Assembly: GCF_023072595.1 (NCBI RefSeq)
Contig: NZ_JALLGK010000001.1
Coordinates: 1,672,475-1,736,474, forward strand
From: Streptomyces sp. XM4193
GTDB taxonomy: Bacteria > Actinomycetota > Actinomycetes > Streptomycetales > Streptomycetaceae
Length of the DNA: 64,000 nt
Reading direction: 5' to 3'
The notes under the pieces are model-generated. The model was given only the letters and a program-made list of their open reading frames with translations, searched no databases and was not told the DNA's origin. Shown in pieces: positions 37,523 to 47,025 of the stretch. The position numbers and the translations under genes were made by a program. How positions within the stretch are numbered: the stretch's first letter is position 1; each line of letters starts with the position of its first letter.

Positions 37523-38302
37523 TCAGTCGCGTCCCGGCTCCCGACCCGGTACGCGGCCCTCGGGCAGGAAGAGCACCGAGTTCACGTACCTGGGCCGCGG
37601 CACCAGGGAGCGCCGCAGCAGGCCGTGCTCGGCGACATGGCCCACCCGCTGCTGGTGGTCGGCCAGGTCGAAGGCGCCCAGCGGCAGCCAGTCGCGGTCG
37701 GGCAGCACCCAGGCGTCGTAGCCGTACTCGGCCATCAGCTCCAGCACCGGCTCCAGCGGCTGGATGCGCACCTCCAGTTCGACGAAGAGCGCGGGCCGCC
37801 ACTTGGCGACGGTCTCCCGTGCGCCGCGCAGCACCGCCAGCTCGCTGCCGTCCACGTCGACCTTCAACACCCGTACGTCGCGGGGCTCCAGCGCGTCGAC
37901 CGAGACGGTCGGCACCTCCAGCGTGGTGCTGTGCACCTCGCCCCGGCGGACCAGGGAGGAGATGCCCTGGTCGCCGCGTCCGCCCGAGGGCAGATGGAGC
38001 GTCGCGCTGCCGGGGGTCTCGGCCGCGGCGGCCTGGACGACGTCGACGTTGGCCGGGCAGGTCGCCCGCAGCGCCCGCGCCAGATGCGGTACCGGCTCGA
38101 CGGTCACCACCCGGTCCACCCGCCGGGCCAGCCTGCGGGTCCACGGGCCGTACCAGCCGCCGATGTCGACGGCCGTACCGCCGCGGGGGCAGAAGTCGGC
38201 GAGGCGGCGCATCTCCGGCTCGAAACGCGGGTACATCAGGCCGGCCGCGCGGGCGACGACGGCGGGAGGCAGTCGGGGTCCGATCTTCGCGGCGAGGGTC
38301 AT
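37523..38302 (-). CDS. FkbM-family methyltransferase
   Basis: The 259-residue protein has a SAM-binding motif AVDIGGWYGPWTRRLA and the FkbM signature VLKVDVDGSELAVLRGA. FkbM enzymes O-methylate sugars or polyketides. Its start overlaps the stop of the Trm112-like gene (ATGA), so it is the last gene of the coupled envelope cluster. Methylation of the cluster's glycan or lipid product is the likely role, by context. Confidence 0.87.
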   Translation of the reverse strand: MTLAAKIGPRLPPAVVARAAGLMYPRFEPEMRRLADFCPRGGTAVDIGGWYGPWTRRLARRVDRVVTVEPVPHLARALRATCPANVDVVQAAAAETPGSATLHLPSGGRGDQGISSLVRRGEVHSTTLEVPTVSVDALEPRDVRVLKVDVDGSELAVLRGARETVAKWRPALFVELEVRIQPLEPVLELMAEYGYDAWVLPDRDWLPLGAFDLADHQQRVGHVAEHGLLRRSLVPRPRYVNSVLFLPEGRVPGREPGRD

Positions 38303-38511
38303 GACAGACCGACCCGGTCGCCGTACCGCGTGTGTTCCTCGTCGCTCACCGGTTCGCCGGAGGAGGGGAGCAGCTGCGGGATGTCGTCCACGATCGGGTA
38401 GCGGCGCCGCAGCCGCGGGTTGTAGAGCGCCATCTCGTCCTCGATCAGGACGAGTGCGCCCTTGTCCAGCGGACAGACCAGGATCTTCAGGAGCGGGTCG
38501 TCAGGTGACAT
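38299..38511 (-). CDS. Trm112-like small protein
   Basis: This 70-residue protein reads PLLKILVCPLDKGAL and YNPRLRRRYPIVDDIPQLL, the Trm112/UPF0434 fold. Eukaryotic Trm112 activates methyltransferases; bacterial forms are small zinc-ribbon-like proteins, here with only one Cys visible. It overlaps the membrane-protein gene by 11 bases and the FkbM gene by 4. Lying beside methyltransferase genes, it could be an activator, which is inference. The real start is ATG 38511, far inside a longer open frame. Confidence 0.88.
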   Translation of the reverse strand: MSPDDPLLKILVCPLDKGALVLIEDEMALYNPRLRRRYPIVDDIPQLLPSSGEPVSDEEHTRYGDRVGLS

Positions 38512-39898
38512 GACGGCTGCCTTCCTCGTGCGTTTCGTGGGCCTCGCGCGCGCCGTTGACCTGGCGCGCCGTGGACCCTGACGGGTGGGGACGGGGTTCG
38601 GGCCGACGCGCGGTGCGCGGCCCCTGGGCGGACGGTGCGGCCGGTGGGCTGCCGGACGCACCCTGGACGGGCGAAGTGCCGTTGACGGAGCGGCCGTTGG
38701 GGGAGTCGGCGTCCGACGGTGGACGTTCCTCCCCGCGCGCTGCCGACTCCCGGCCGGTGCGCTCCCCGCCCGTGCGCTCCCCGCCGCGTCCGGGCGGGAC
38801 GCGTCCGGGCGGGACGTGCCGGGGAGTCCCGTGCGCCGGTGTGTCGTGCGGGCCGCCGGGGACGGGGGAGCCGTCCAGGTAGAGGCCGCCGACCGGAGGG
38901 CTGGTGACCGGGGTGCCGTCCAGGAACGTGGGCGGTCCCTGCGGCGCACCGCCGTCGGCGTCCCGGCCGGTGTCGCCGTCCGCCTCCGGACCGGCCCCGG
39001 AGCGTTCCGGGCCGTGCTGCGGGGGTTCGTCGTGCCGCGGCATCGTGAGCAGCACGGAGACCGCGAGCACCGAGCCGCCCAGCCGCAGCGCGAGCCGCAG
39101 CGGGTCCTCGGGCAGCGGCTCGGAGAAGGCCACCGTCCCCGCGGCGACGGTGTACAGGAACGTCACCGTCGTGCACACCGGCACGATCAGCGACGCACGG
39201 CACCGCTGGAGCGCGGTCTGCGAGAGCACCAGACCGCTCGAACCGGTGACCATCAGGATGTACGGGTACGGCGAGGTGAGCACCGAGGTGACCGAGCCGG
39301 CCAGGTCCGCGGTGTCCAGCAGCCCGGCGACGCCCTTGATGGCGAGCGAGCTGACGCCGTAGAGGAAACCGACCGCCGCCCCGTAGGGCACACCCGCCGT
39401 CGGCAGCCGGTGCCGGCGCCTGGACCTGCGTTCGGCGCCCGCGAACAGCGCGAGCCCCGCCAGGATCGAGGGCACCACGATCGCCACCATGACGGCCGTC
39501 GGCGCGCTGCGGCTGATCTCCTCGGTGTCGCCGCGCAGCGACAGCACGATCATCACCAGCGCCACCACGATCGAGGCCATGCCCCAGCGCTCCCGGCCGC
39601 TGGACTCCTCGCCGAGGAAGACCGAGGACAGCAGCAGGAGCATCACCAGACCGGTGACGAACAGGCCCTGCGCCGCCATCAGCGGCAGCGTCCGGTAGAC
39701 CGCGAGCTGCGCGAGGAAACCGAGCGCCAGCGAGGCCGCGCCCACGATCCACAGCGGACTGCGCAGCAGATGCAGTACGAGCTGCTGGGGACGGGTCGCC
39801 GACAGCGGCGGCAGCCCCGTCAGCGCACGCTTCTCCACCACGAAGCCGATGCTGATGAGGAGGTTGGCCAGCAGCGCGGCTGCCACTCCCAGCCACAC
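38501..39898 (-). CDS. DMT/EamA-type membrane transporter with a Pro-rich tail
   Basis: The 465-residue protein has about ten hydrophobic spans in residues 1-290, beginning VWLGVAAALLANLLISIGFV, with the internal-repeat pattern of drug/metabolite transporters. Residues 295-465 are a hydrophilic Pro/Gly/Arg tail with many PGR and GERTG motifs, atypical for this family. The GTG start lies two bases after the previous stop with AGGGAAGG nine bases upstream. In this cluster it may export or flip a glycan-lipid precursor; that role is inferred. Confidence 0.82.
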   Translation of the reverse strand: MWLGVAAALLANLLISIGFVVEKRALTGLPPLSATRPQQLVLHLLRSPLWIVGAASLALGFLAQLAVYRTLPLMAAQGLFVTGLVMLLLLSSVFLGEESSGRERWGMASIVVALVMIVLSLRGDTEEISRSAPTAVMVAIVVPSILAGLALFAGAERRSRRRHRLPTAGVPYGAAVGFLYGVSSLAIKGVAGLLDTADLAGSVTSVLTSPYPYILMVTGSSGLVLSQTALQRCRASLIVPVCTTVTFLYTVAAGTVAFSEPLPEDPLRLALRLGGSVLAVSVLLTMPRHDEPPQHGPERSGAGPEADGDTGRDADGGAPQGPPTFLDGTPVTSPPVGGLYLDGSPVPGGPHDTPAHGTPRHVPPGRVPPGRGGERTGGERTGRESAARGEERPPSDADSPNGRSVNGTSPVQGASGSPPAAPSAQGPRTARRPEPRPHPSGSTARQVNGAREAHETHEEGSRHVT

Positions 39899-39900
39899 GG

Positions 39901-40686
39901 CTAGCTGCCTTCCCTGCGCCGGGCGTGCACGAGCAGGATCGAGGCGAGCGAGGGGGTGTGGCAGGCCAGCCGGTCCAACGGCCGGAAGGGCCTGGGCACG
40001 TCGTGGTACGGGGCGCCGCTCATCCGCACCACCTCGAAGCCGGCGGCCGGGAGCATCTGCCGCAGCGCCCGCGCCGTGTACAGCCGCAGATGTCCGACGA
40101 CCTGCTTGCCGGGACGGCCGTAGATGCCGCGCATCGAGACCTCGGAGAAGACCGGCTGCACGCCGCCGAGCAGCAGCGCGCGGTTGTACCAGGCGGCCAG
40201 GTTCGGGGTGGAGAGCAGCAGATGGCCGCCGGGGCGCAGCACCCGCCGCAGCTCGTCGAGTGCCGCGTCCGGGTCGACGAGGTGCTCGATGACCTCGCTG
40301 AAGAGCACCGCGTCCGCGCTGCCGGAGGCGAACGGCAGTCCGGGATCGTCCAACCCGCCGCGCACAGCGGTCAGATGGCGGTTGGCGCGGCGCAGCGCGT
40401 CCTGCGACCAGTCCACCCCGACGAGCCGGTGCGGGCGCAGGATCGGGGCCGCGGTCGCCGCCGCGCTGCCGTCGCCGCAGCCGATGTCCAGGATCACGCC
40501 CGGCTCGGTGCGGCCGAGCGCGCGGGCGAGGATGCGGGCCTGGCGCCGGGAGCGGTCCGGGCCCGAGGCGACCGGGGTGGCCGGGTCCTCGTACAGCGCC
40601 TGGAGACTGTCGCGCGGCTCGTCGGTGCCGCGCGCGCCCGCCTCCCGTGCGCCGTCGGTGTCCGTACTGCCTGACTGAGCTGTCAT
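39901..40686 (-). CDS. Class I SAM-dependent methyltransferase
   Basis: This 261-residue enzyme has the SAM motif I VILDIGCGDGSAAATA, motif II-like VLFSEVIEHLVDPDAALDELRRVLRPGG and a typical C-terminal region. It overlaps the condensation-domain gene by four bases (ATGA) and is followed two bases later by the transporter gene. The substrate is unknown; methylation of an envelope sugar or lipid is likely from context. Confidence 0.88.
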   Translation of the reverse strand: MTAQSGSTDTDGAREAGARGTDEPRDSLQALYEDPATPVASGPDRSRRQARILARALGRTEPGVILDIGCGDGSAAATAAPILRPHRLVGVDWSQDALRRANRHLTAVRGGLDDPGLPFASGSADAVLFSEVIEHLVDPDAALDELRRVLRPGGHLLLSTPNLAAWYNRALLLGGVQPVFSEVSMRGIYGRPGKQVVGHLRLYTARALRQMLPAAGFEVVRMSGAPYHDVPRPFRPLDRLACHTPSLASILLVHARRREGS

Positions 40687-41978
40687 GACGCGGCCTCCGG
40701 GGTGGTGCGCGCGGTGGTGTGGAGCGACTCGGTGAAGATCTCGCCGAGGAGTTCACCCGCGCTGTCGTCCAGCCGGGCCCGCGACCAGCGCAGCACCAGC
40801 TGGAGCCGGCCGCCGGTGGATGTGGTGGTGACGGCCAGACCTCTGGGCATCCTGGCCGGTGCCGAGACCCACACCGCGGTGGCCCTGCCCGCGTCGCCGA
40901 AATCCATCGGATAGGGGATGCGGCCGAGGTTGGAGAGCAGCGTCGTCGACGCCCACGGCGAGGCGGCGACCCGCAGCGCCCTGGTGCTCAACGCCCGTAC
41001 GCCCACCGGCAGTACGGGGGTGGTGAGCAGCGAACCGCTCAGCCCGAGCTGCGCCCTGGGCCGGCCCTTGAGGGCCTTGGTGCGGGCGGCGGTGGCGCGC
41101 AGCAGCCGGGCGGTGTTCTCCGGGTCGCGCTCCTCGTCGCCGAAGGTGACCTCGACCAGCCGGGTGCCGTTGCCGATGGGCATGTCCTCGGTGCGCGGCC
41201 GGTCGTCCACCGGCATGGTGATCCGCACCGGATCGACCCGCGCGCCGTGCTCGCGGTTCCAGCGCACGACGGTGAGGAAGGTGGCGACCAGCAGCTGGTC
41301 GTTGACCGTGTACGGGGCGCCCTTGGGCCGGGTGGGCACCGGCAGGTCGAGGACCGCCATCCCGTTGCCGCGGCCCGCCGGGGCCCCGGCCGCGGCCCGT
41401 ACCGCCGCGACCCTGGCCGGGCGCGCCCAGGAGGAGCGGGCGGGCGGGGGCGGCGGCTCCTCGGAGACCTCGTTGGCCTCCCGCACCGGCGGCGGGCGCA
41501 TCGGCGCGTTGTCCACCCCGCCGTACAGCTCGGCGGCGGTGGCCAGCACCCGCAGGAACGCGGGGCCGTCCAGCGCGGTGTGGTTGACGCACGCGACCAG
41601 CACGGTGCCGCCGCCCTCGGCCGCGTTGGGCTCGACGGCCTCGATGCGCACCGGTGGCGAGAGGTGCAGCGGCGGGATGCTGCCGATCGCCCGGCGGCGG
41701 GCCTCTTCGAGGCTGCCGCCGGGCCAGGAGACCGGATCGACGTCCGGCTCCTCGGTCAGTTCCCACTCGTACGCGCGGTGCCACCAGCGTCCCGGTGCCT
41801 GCCGGACCAGGACCCGCGGGTGGCGCCGGAGCGCCTCCCGCACGGCCTTGCTCAGCCGTTTCGGGTCCATCCGGCCCGGCAGGTGGAGTTCGACGTGGAC
41901 GTTCTCCGGTTCACTCGCGGAACGGGTGTGCCGGGAGATCTCGTCCACCACCGGGAACGGGATGCGCTGTGCGGTCAT
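40683..41978 (-). CDS. Condensation-domain (CAT/PapA-like) acyltransferase
   Basis: The 431-residue protein belongs to the superfamily of NRPS condensation domains and polyketide-associated acyltransferases. The catalytic motif H-x3-D-G appears as NHTALDG with H133 and D137. A second family feature is the late PWASTTLLSNLGRIPYP segment that lines the acceptor channel. As a stand-alone enzyme it would move an acyl group to an alcohol or amine. It overlaps genes on both sides by four bases. In mycobacteria PapA enzymes acylate envelope lipids; here the acceptor may be the product of the adjacent arabinosyltransferase. Confidence 0.83.
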   Translation of the reverse strand: MTAQRIPFPVVDEISRHTRSASEPENVHVELHLPGRMDPKRLSKAVREALRRHPRVLVRQAPGRWWHRAYEWELTEEPDVDPVSWPGGSLEEARRRAIGSIPPLHLSPPVRIEAVEPNAAEGGGTVLVACVNHTALDGPAFLRVLATAAELYGGVDNAPMRPPPVREANEVSEEPPPPPARSSWARPARVAAVRAAAGAPAGRGNGMAVLDLPVPTRPKGAPYTVNDQLLVATFLTVVRWNREHGARVDPVRITMPVDDRPRTEDMPIGNGTRLVEVTFGDEERDPENTARLLRATAARTKALKGRPRAQLGLSGSLLTTPVLPVGVRALSTRALRVAASPWASTTLLSNLGRIPYPMDFGDAGRATAVWVSAPARMPRGLAVTTTSTGGRLQLVLRWSRARLDDSAGELLGEIFTESLHTTARTTPEAAS

Positions 41979-44900
41979 CGAGAGGGTTCCTCCCCGGGGG
42001 GCGCGGACGGGCCGCCGTGCCGGCCCTGCTGCGCGGGGCCGTCCTGCTGGGTCTGCTGGAGCTGCTGGGTCTGCTGCTGACCCTGCTGCTCCGGGTGACG
42101 GTGCGGCAGCGGCGGTGCGGGCATGCCGCCGGCCGAGGCGGGCGCGGGCTCGGTGTAGCTCGGCCGCTCGTCCTGCGGTTCCTCGGCGCGCTCCCGCTGC
42201 GGCACGGTGACCAGCGCCGCCGCCAGCGCCAGCAGCGCCAACGCCTGGGCGGGCCAGCCGAACGCACCGGCGTCCGCCACGTACCCGTCGCCCGCGCCGA
42301 GCGCCACGATCACACCGGCACCCAGCATGGCAGCCGCCGACAGCGGCACCAGCCAGCGCGGACGCAGCCAGGCCACCACCGCGAGGGCCGGCACGATCAG
42401 CGCGTACGGACCGGCGATCAGCGCGAACACCAGGGTCAGCACCACACCGCCCAGCACCCAGCTCGGCGCCGGAGCGGCGTCCTGCGCACCCAGCGGCTCG
42501 CCGCCGCGGCGACGGATGAACGCCATGCCCAGCAGTCCGACGATGCCGACCCCGGCGACCGCGAGACCGCCCTGGTAGTACGTCGTCGGGGTGTACTCCA
42601 GCTTGACGGTGCCGCCCTCGCCGGCCGGGATCAGGTAGCCCTGCTGCCAGCCGTCGAGCCGCAGCGAGGTGAGCTCCTTGCCGTCGAGCGTGGCCTTCCA
42701 GCCCTTGTTGATGTTCATGTGCGTGCGCAGGTACGACGCCTCGCCGGAGCCGACCTCGACCTCGCGGTCCTCGCCCGCCCAGTCCTTGACGGTGACCTCG
42801 CGCTCGGCGCTCGCCTTCGGCGCGGTGTCGCCGCGGGTGAGGGTGAGGTCGTTGATCGCCAGCGGACCGCCACTGCCGGTCTCCAGCGTGTGCTTGCCGC
42901 TGTCCAGCTCGATGGTGCCGTTCTTCTGGTCACCCGCGCACAGCTCGACCGAGATCGGCCGCCGCTCGGTGAGATCGCTGACCTTGCCGGACGCCTTGGT
43001 GGCGTGGAGCGTGCCGTCGATCGCGATCATCGGACCGTCGCCGCACTCCAGCTCGAACTTCCGGTTGCCGGCCGGCGCCTCGACGCGGAAGTCCTCCAGC
43101 GCCGGGACGTGCAGCTCGTTCAGACCGACCGGCAGCTGGATGTCGTCACCCGCGACCGGGTTGTGCAGTGTGGTCGGCGCGGTCTTGGTGATGGTGATCT
43201 GCATGGAGTCCGTCTCCATGGCCTCGAAGCGCGCCCAGCCGTTCTCGTCGACGGAGGTGGTGACAGCGCCGTCGTCGGAGGTGATCTCCACCTCGGCCGG
43301 CTTGGCGGAGACACCGCCGGCGGCCGAGAGGACCATCGAGTCGACCTCGGTCTTCTCCGGCCAGGAGAGCCGGATGACCGGCTTGTCGCCCGCGATCCAG
43401 GCGGTGGTGAGGTCACCGTCCACCAGGTTGCGCGCACTGAGCGAGACGCCGGTGGGGCTGACCGACTCGGCGCTCGCGGTGATCCGGTCGCGGGAGCCGG
43501 GGGCGATCTCGTCCAGCATGTCGTCGTACGCGCTGCCGGGCACCGGGGTGGCGCTCGCCTTCAGCGTGTACTCCGCCGACCGCTCGCTGGTGAACTGGCG
43601 GTGCAGTCCGGACTCGATGCCGGCCGGGTTGAGCCCGCCCGGGTCGGGGCTGCGGTGCATGGAGTAGATCTCCGACTCCGTCCGGTCGCCCGGGGCGTCG
43701 TTCGGCAGCGCCAGCATCCTGGTCACCTGGACGTCGGGGATCTCGATCTCCGCGAAGCCGGCGCCGGTGATCCCGGCCCGCGACTCCTGCACGTCGGTGA
43801 TGGTCAGCTTCAGCCACTTCGCCGTGCCCCGCGGCGCCTTGACGCGCTGGGTCTCGTCGTTGGGCTGGAGGGTGCTCTCCTCGGAACCGCGGTCGGTCTC
43901 GATCTTCACGCCGGTCACCGAGGGACGGACGCCGTCGCCCGCGAGCGGGGTCAGGTCGATCGAACCGGGGATGTCGGTCGCCCCGTCGAAGTCGATCTTG
44001 ATCCACTCGCCGGTGCTGTCGCCCGCGCTCGCCTCGGCCCAACCCGACTCGGGGTTGCCGTCGAAGGCGTTGACCGGGTCGAACTGCGGCATGTGGAAGA
44101 GCCAGCTGCCACTGCTGGAGGCGGTGACGTTCTTCGCTCCGCGCAGCTCGGCGACCGTCTGGTGCTTGAGCTGCGGGCTCGGCAGGATCTGCTTCGGCTC
44201 CTTGCCGGCGTCCTGGAGGCTGCCCTCGTGGTTCTTCTCGTCCTTGGTGTAGGTGTACGAGGTGTTGTTGTTGATCAGGCCGAAGCGGGTGTCCGCCCGG
44301 CGCAGCCCGTCACCGTTGACCTGGAGGCTCGGGTTGCCGATGCCCGGGTGGTTGTCCCCGGTCAGCACCACCGGCCGGTCGCGGAAGTTCGGGTCCGCGG
44401 AGAGCGGCAGCATCGACTCCGGTCCACCGCTCAGACGCGCCGTCTCCGACACCGGCTGTGCGGCGACCCGCGAGGGCCGCTTCGCCTCGGCGGGCTCGTA
44501 GATCTCCACCGACTTCTGCCGCGGGTAGAAGCCCTGGATCTCGATCGGGGTGTCGGCGGGGATGCGGCCGGCGGTGACGGTCGGACCGAAGTCCTTGACC
44601 TTCTTGTACCCGGACGCCTCCAGCGTCCGCTTCACCGTCTGCGGCGGCACGTAGCCGACCTGGTCCGGGTCGAGGTCGTTGCGGACGACCACGTTGTGCA
44701 GACCCGCGCGGCCCAGGTAGTCCGACAGGCCCGGCACTTCGCCGCCGCTCATCAGCGCCTGCTCGACCGCGTCCATCATCCGGCGCTCGCCGGGAGTGCC
44801 GAACGGCACGTAGTCCCGCTGCGCCCAGGGCGACTCGGCCAGCACGTGCAGCGGCTGGTCGATCGGCGAACCCCAGGTGTAGATGCCGTGCGCGGTGGAG

Positions 44901-46291
44901 GGGACCACCAGCGCGCGGTTCTCGGGGGAGTTGTCCTCCAGCCAGTCGGCGGTCTGCTGCCAGTGCTTGGGCAGCTCCTTGAAACCGCCGGGCTGGAGCA
45001 CATCGCCGTTGAGGTACGGCAGCGCCATCGCCGGCAGCACCAGGGCCGCCGCGAGCGCGGGCAGGAAACGCCGTCCGGGCAGCGGCCTGGCACCGTCGCT
45101 GCGGGCGAACACCGCCACGAGGTGGGCCAGTCCGAGCGCCAGTGCCAGCGCCAGACCGGGCTGGAACTTGTAGATGTTCCGGAAGGGCTTGAGCGCGCCG
45201 TCCAGCAGGCTCTGCACACCCTCCGCGAACGGGGCGCCCAGCGAACCGGCGTAACCGGCGAGCATCACGGCGGTCACCACGATCGCGGTGAGCATCAGCC
45301 AGCGCCGCTCGGGCATGTCCCGCCGGGCCAGACCGGCCAGGCCCAGCGCCGCCGCCAGCGTCGTACCGATGATCGCGAGGACGCCGGTGGCCAGCAGCCA
45401 GCCGGCGGGCAGCCAGGCGCTGCCGAAGTTCAGGTAGCCGACCCAGTTGCCGGTGCCGCGCAGCATCTCGACGGCCGACATGGTGCTGGTGGTGTTCCAC
45501 GCCTGCTCGACGTAGGCCATGAAGTTCTCGACGTACGAGCCCATCAGCAGCAGCGGGATCGTCCACCACAGCGTCGCCAGCAGCGCGCCGGGCAGCCACC
45601 ACAGCAGCAGCGAGGTGCGTCGGCGTCCGGTGCGGGTGACCAGGTAGAGACCGACCGGCAGCAGCGCGCACAGGGTGGACGCGGCGTTCACGCCGCCCAT
45701 GAACGGGATGATCAGCGCCGAGGTCGCCGCCGCCACCCGCGCGCTCAGCCGCTCCGACATCAGCGGCAGCAGCACCCACGGAAGTACGGCGCCGGGCAGC
45801 GCACCGGCCGAGGTGGAGCCGACGATGATGGTGAAGGTCGGCCACAGCGCGTACGCCGTGGCTCCCACCAGCCGGGTCGCCGGCGAGCCGATGCGCAGCC
45901 GCTCGGCCAGGCGCAGCGCGCCCCAGAACGCGGTGGTGACCACCAGCGCCAGCCACAGCCGCTCGGCCAGCCAGACCGGCAGACCGATCAGATCGGTCAG
46001 CGCGTAGAACGGCAGCATCGGGAAGAGGTAGCCGATGTACTGGTTGGTCAGACCGCCGAAGCCCGACTCGTCCGACCAGAGTTGGCCGAGGTCGCCGAGG
46101 AACTTCCACGGGTCGAGGACGACACCGAGCTTCGTCTCGAAGGTGACCAGGCCGGGGGCCGCGATCACGAAGCAGAGCAGCACGACGGCATAGAAACCGA
46201 AGAGCCACCGCCGGGAGCGCGGTCGCTCGTCAGGGCCCCGTCGCCGCCGTCCTGGCGCGAACTGGAGCGTGGAATCAGTGCTCGTCGACAT
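41975..46291 (-). CDS. AftD-like alpha-(1->3)-arabinofuranosyltransferase
   Basis: This 1438-residue GT-C protein starts with a multi-span membrane domain (FGFYAVVLLCFVIAAPGLVTF onward, about ten spans to residue ~430). It is followed by long extracytoplasmic beta-rich parts including discoidin-like carbohydrate modules (AFDGNPESGWAEA, VDGDLTTAWIAG), and ends with C-terminal spans (GGLAVAGVGIVGLLGMAF). This is the plan of mycobacterial AftD, which adds arabinofuranose from decaprenyl-phospho-arabinose to envelope arabinans. GT-C acidic residues near span 1 (VLDPWKFLGDLGQLWSDESGFGG) fit. The start is set at MSTSTDSTL; it overlaps the upstream methyltransferase by 17 bases. The acceptor in this organism is unknown. 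Confidence 0.87.
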   Translation of the reverse strand: MSTSTDSTLQFAPGRRRRGPDERPRSRRWLFGFYAVVLLCFVIAAPGLVTFETKLGVVLDPWKFLGDLGQLWSDESGFGGLTNQYIGYLFPMLPFYALTDLIGLPVWLAERLWLALVVTTAFWGALRLAERLRIGSPATRLVGATAYALWPTFTIIVGSTSAGALPGAVLPWVLLPLMSERLSARVAAATSALIIPFMGGVNAASTLCALLPVGLYLVTRTGRRRTSLLLWWLPGALLATLWWTIPLLLMGSYVENFMAYVEQAWNTTSTMSAVEMLRGTGNWVGYLNFGSAWLPAGWLLATGVLAIIGTTLAAALGLAGLARRDMPERRWLMLTAIVVTAVMLAGYAGSLGAPFAEGVQSLLDGALKPFRNIYKFQPGLALALALGLAHLVAVFARSDGARPLPGRRFLPALAAALVLPAMALPYLNGDVLQPGGFKELPKHWQQTADWLEDNSPENRALVVPSTAHGIYTWGSPIDQPLHVLAESPWAQRDYVPFGTPGERRMMDAVEQALMSGGEVPGLSDYLGRAGLHNVVVRNDLDPDQVGYVPPQTVKRTLEASGYKKVKDFGPTVTAGRIPADTPIEIQGFYPRQKSVEIYEPAEAKRPSRVAAQPVSETARLSGGPESMLPLSADPNFRDRPVVLTGDNHPGIGNPSLQVNGDGLRRADTRFGLINNNTSYTYTKDEKNHEGSLQDAGKEPKQILPSPQLKHQTVAELRGAKNVTASSSGSWLFHMPQFDPVNAFDGNPESGWAEASAGDSTGEWIKIDFDGATDIPGSIDLTPLAGDGVRPSVTGVKIETDRGSEESTLQPNDETQRVKAPRGTAKWLKLTITDVQESRAGITGAGFAEIEIPDVQVTRMLALPNDAPGDRTESEIYSMHRSPDPGGLNPAGIESGLHRQFTSERSAEYTLKASATPVPGSAYDDMLDEIAPGSRDRITASAESVSPTGVSLSARNLVDGDLTTAWIAGDKPVIRLSWPEKTEVDSMVLSAAGGVSAKPAEVEITSDDGAVTTSVDENGWARFEAMETDSMQITITKTAPTTLHNPVAGDDIQLPVGLNELHVPALEDFRVEAPAGNRKFELECGDGPMIAIDGTLHATKASGKVSDLTERRPISVELCAGDQKNGTIELDSGKHTLETGSGGPLAINDLTLTRGDTAPKASAEREVTVKDWAGEDREVEVGSGEASYLRTHMNINKGWKATLDGKELTSLRLDGWQQGYLIPAGEGGTVKLEYTPTTYYQGGLAVAGVGIVGLLGMAFIRRRGGEPLGAQDAAPAPSWVLGGVVLTLVFALIAGPYALIVPALAVVAWLRPRWLVPLSAAAMLGAGVIVALGAGDGYVADAGAFGWPAQALALLALAAALVTVPQRERAEEPQDERPSYTEPAPASAGGMPAPPLPHRHPEQQGQQQTQQLQQTQQDGPAQQGRHGGPSAPPGEEPSR

Positions 46292-47015
46292 GGGGACACC
46301 GCCGCAGAATGAGGAGAAGGTTCCAGGTGGCGAACTCGCGTACGCCGGGGACTCGGGTGATCGCGCTCGCCAGGAAGGGCCAGTAGCGGGACCGGGCGGT
46401 GACGAGTTCCACGTCGTCACGTGCCCTTACATGGCGCAGGGTGGGACCGATGTGCACGGCGAAGAGGTTCTCGCCGAGGGTGTGCTTGGCCGGTCGGCCG
46501 GTCTTCCGCCGGTAGCGGGCACGTGCCCGCGCGGCGCCGAAGTAGTGCCAGGGCGCCGTCTCGTGTCCGCCCCAGGGGGAGTACCAGTTGGTGAAGGAGA
46601 CGTAGATCAGCCCGCCGGGGCGGGTGACGCGGACCATCTCGCTGAGGAAGGTCTGCGGATCGGAGACGTGCTCCAGCACGTTGGAGGAGAAGGTGACATC
46701 CGCCGTGCCGTCGGCGACGGGCAGCAGATAGCCGTCCGCGAGGACCGAACCCGCCGTCTTGCGACCGCCGGCCCCCAACTCCTGCGGATCGGGCTCGAAG
46801 AGGTAGCTGCGCGCGCCCCGGCGGCGGAACTCCTCGGTGAAGTGCCCGCTGCCGCCACCGATGTCGAGCACGGTGGCGCCCCGGAGTGGCTCGTACCGCT
46901 CCACCTGGGAGGCGGCGTCGCGGGCGAGCAGCTGGTAGCAGTGCTCGGGGTTGCTCTGCTCGTTCATGAAGGCGCGGAACAGCGAGACTGATCTGCGGAA
47001 GGACGGGTCTCTCAC
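46275..47015 (-). CDS. Class I SAM-dependent methyltransferase
   Basis: The 246-residue protein has VLDIGGGSGHFTEEF as motif I, FSSNVLEHVSDPQTFLSEMVRVTRPGG as the post-motif region and a C-terminal hydrophobic patch FATWNLLLILRRCP. The GTG start is preceded by GAGGGGA. It lies ten bases after the GT4 gene and overlaps the AftD-like gene, so it is part of the same transcript. The substrate is unknown. Confidence 0.87.
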   Translation of the reverse strand: MRDPSFRRSVSLFRAFMNEQSNPEHCYQLLARDAASQVERYEPLRGATVLDIGGGSGHFTEEFRRRGARSYLFEPDPQELGAGGRKTAGSVLADGYLLPVADGTADVTFSSNVLEHVSDPQTFLSEMVRVTRPGGLIYVSFTNWYSPWGGHETAPWHYFGAARARARYRRKTGRPAKHTLGENLFAVHIGPTLRHVRARDDVELVTARSRYWPFLASAITRVPGVREFATWNLLLILRRCPHVDEH

Positions 47016-47025
47016 CGGGTTCCCC

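Noticed and set aside
38501..40756. One 751-residue frame covering the transporter and the methyltransferase region
   Set aside because: The part above 39898 is the wrong frame of a clear methyltransferase gene; the GTG at 39898 has its own ribosome site.
41654..46312. 1552-residue rightward frame opposite the AftD-like gene
   Set aside because: Composition is Arg/Gly/His/Gln-rich without any domain; it mirrors the real gene.
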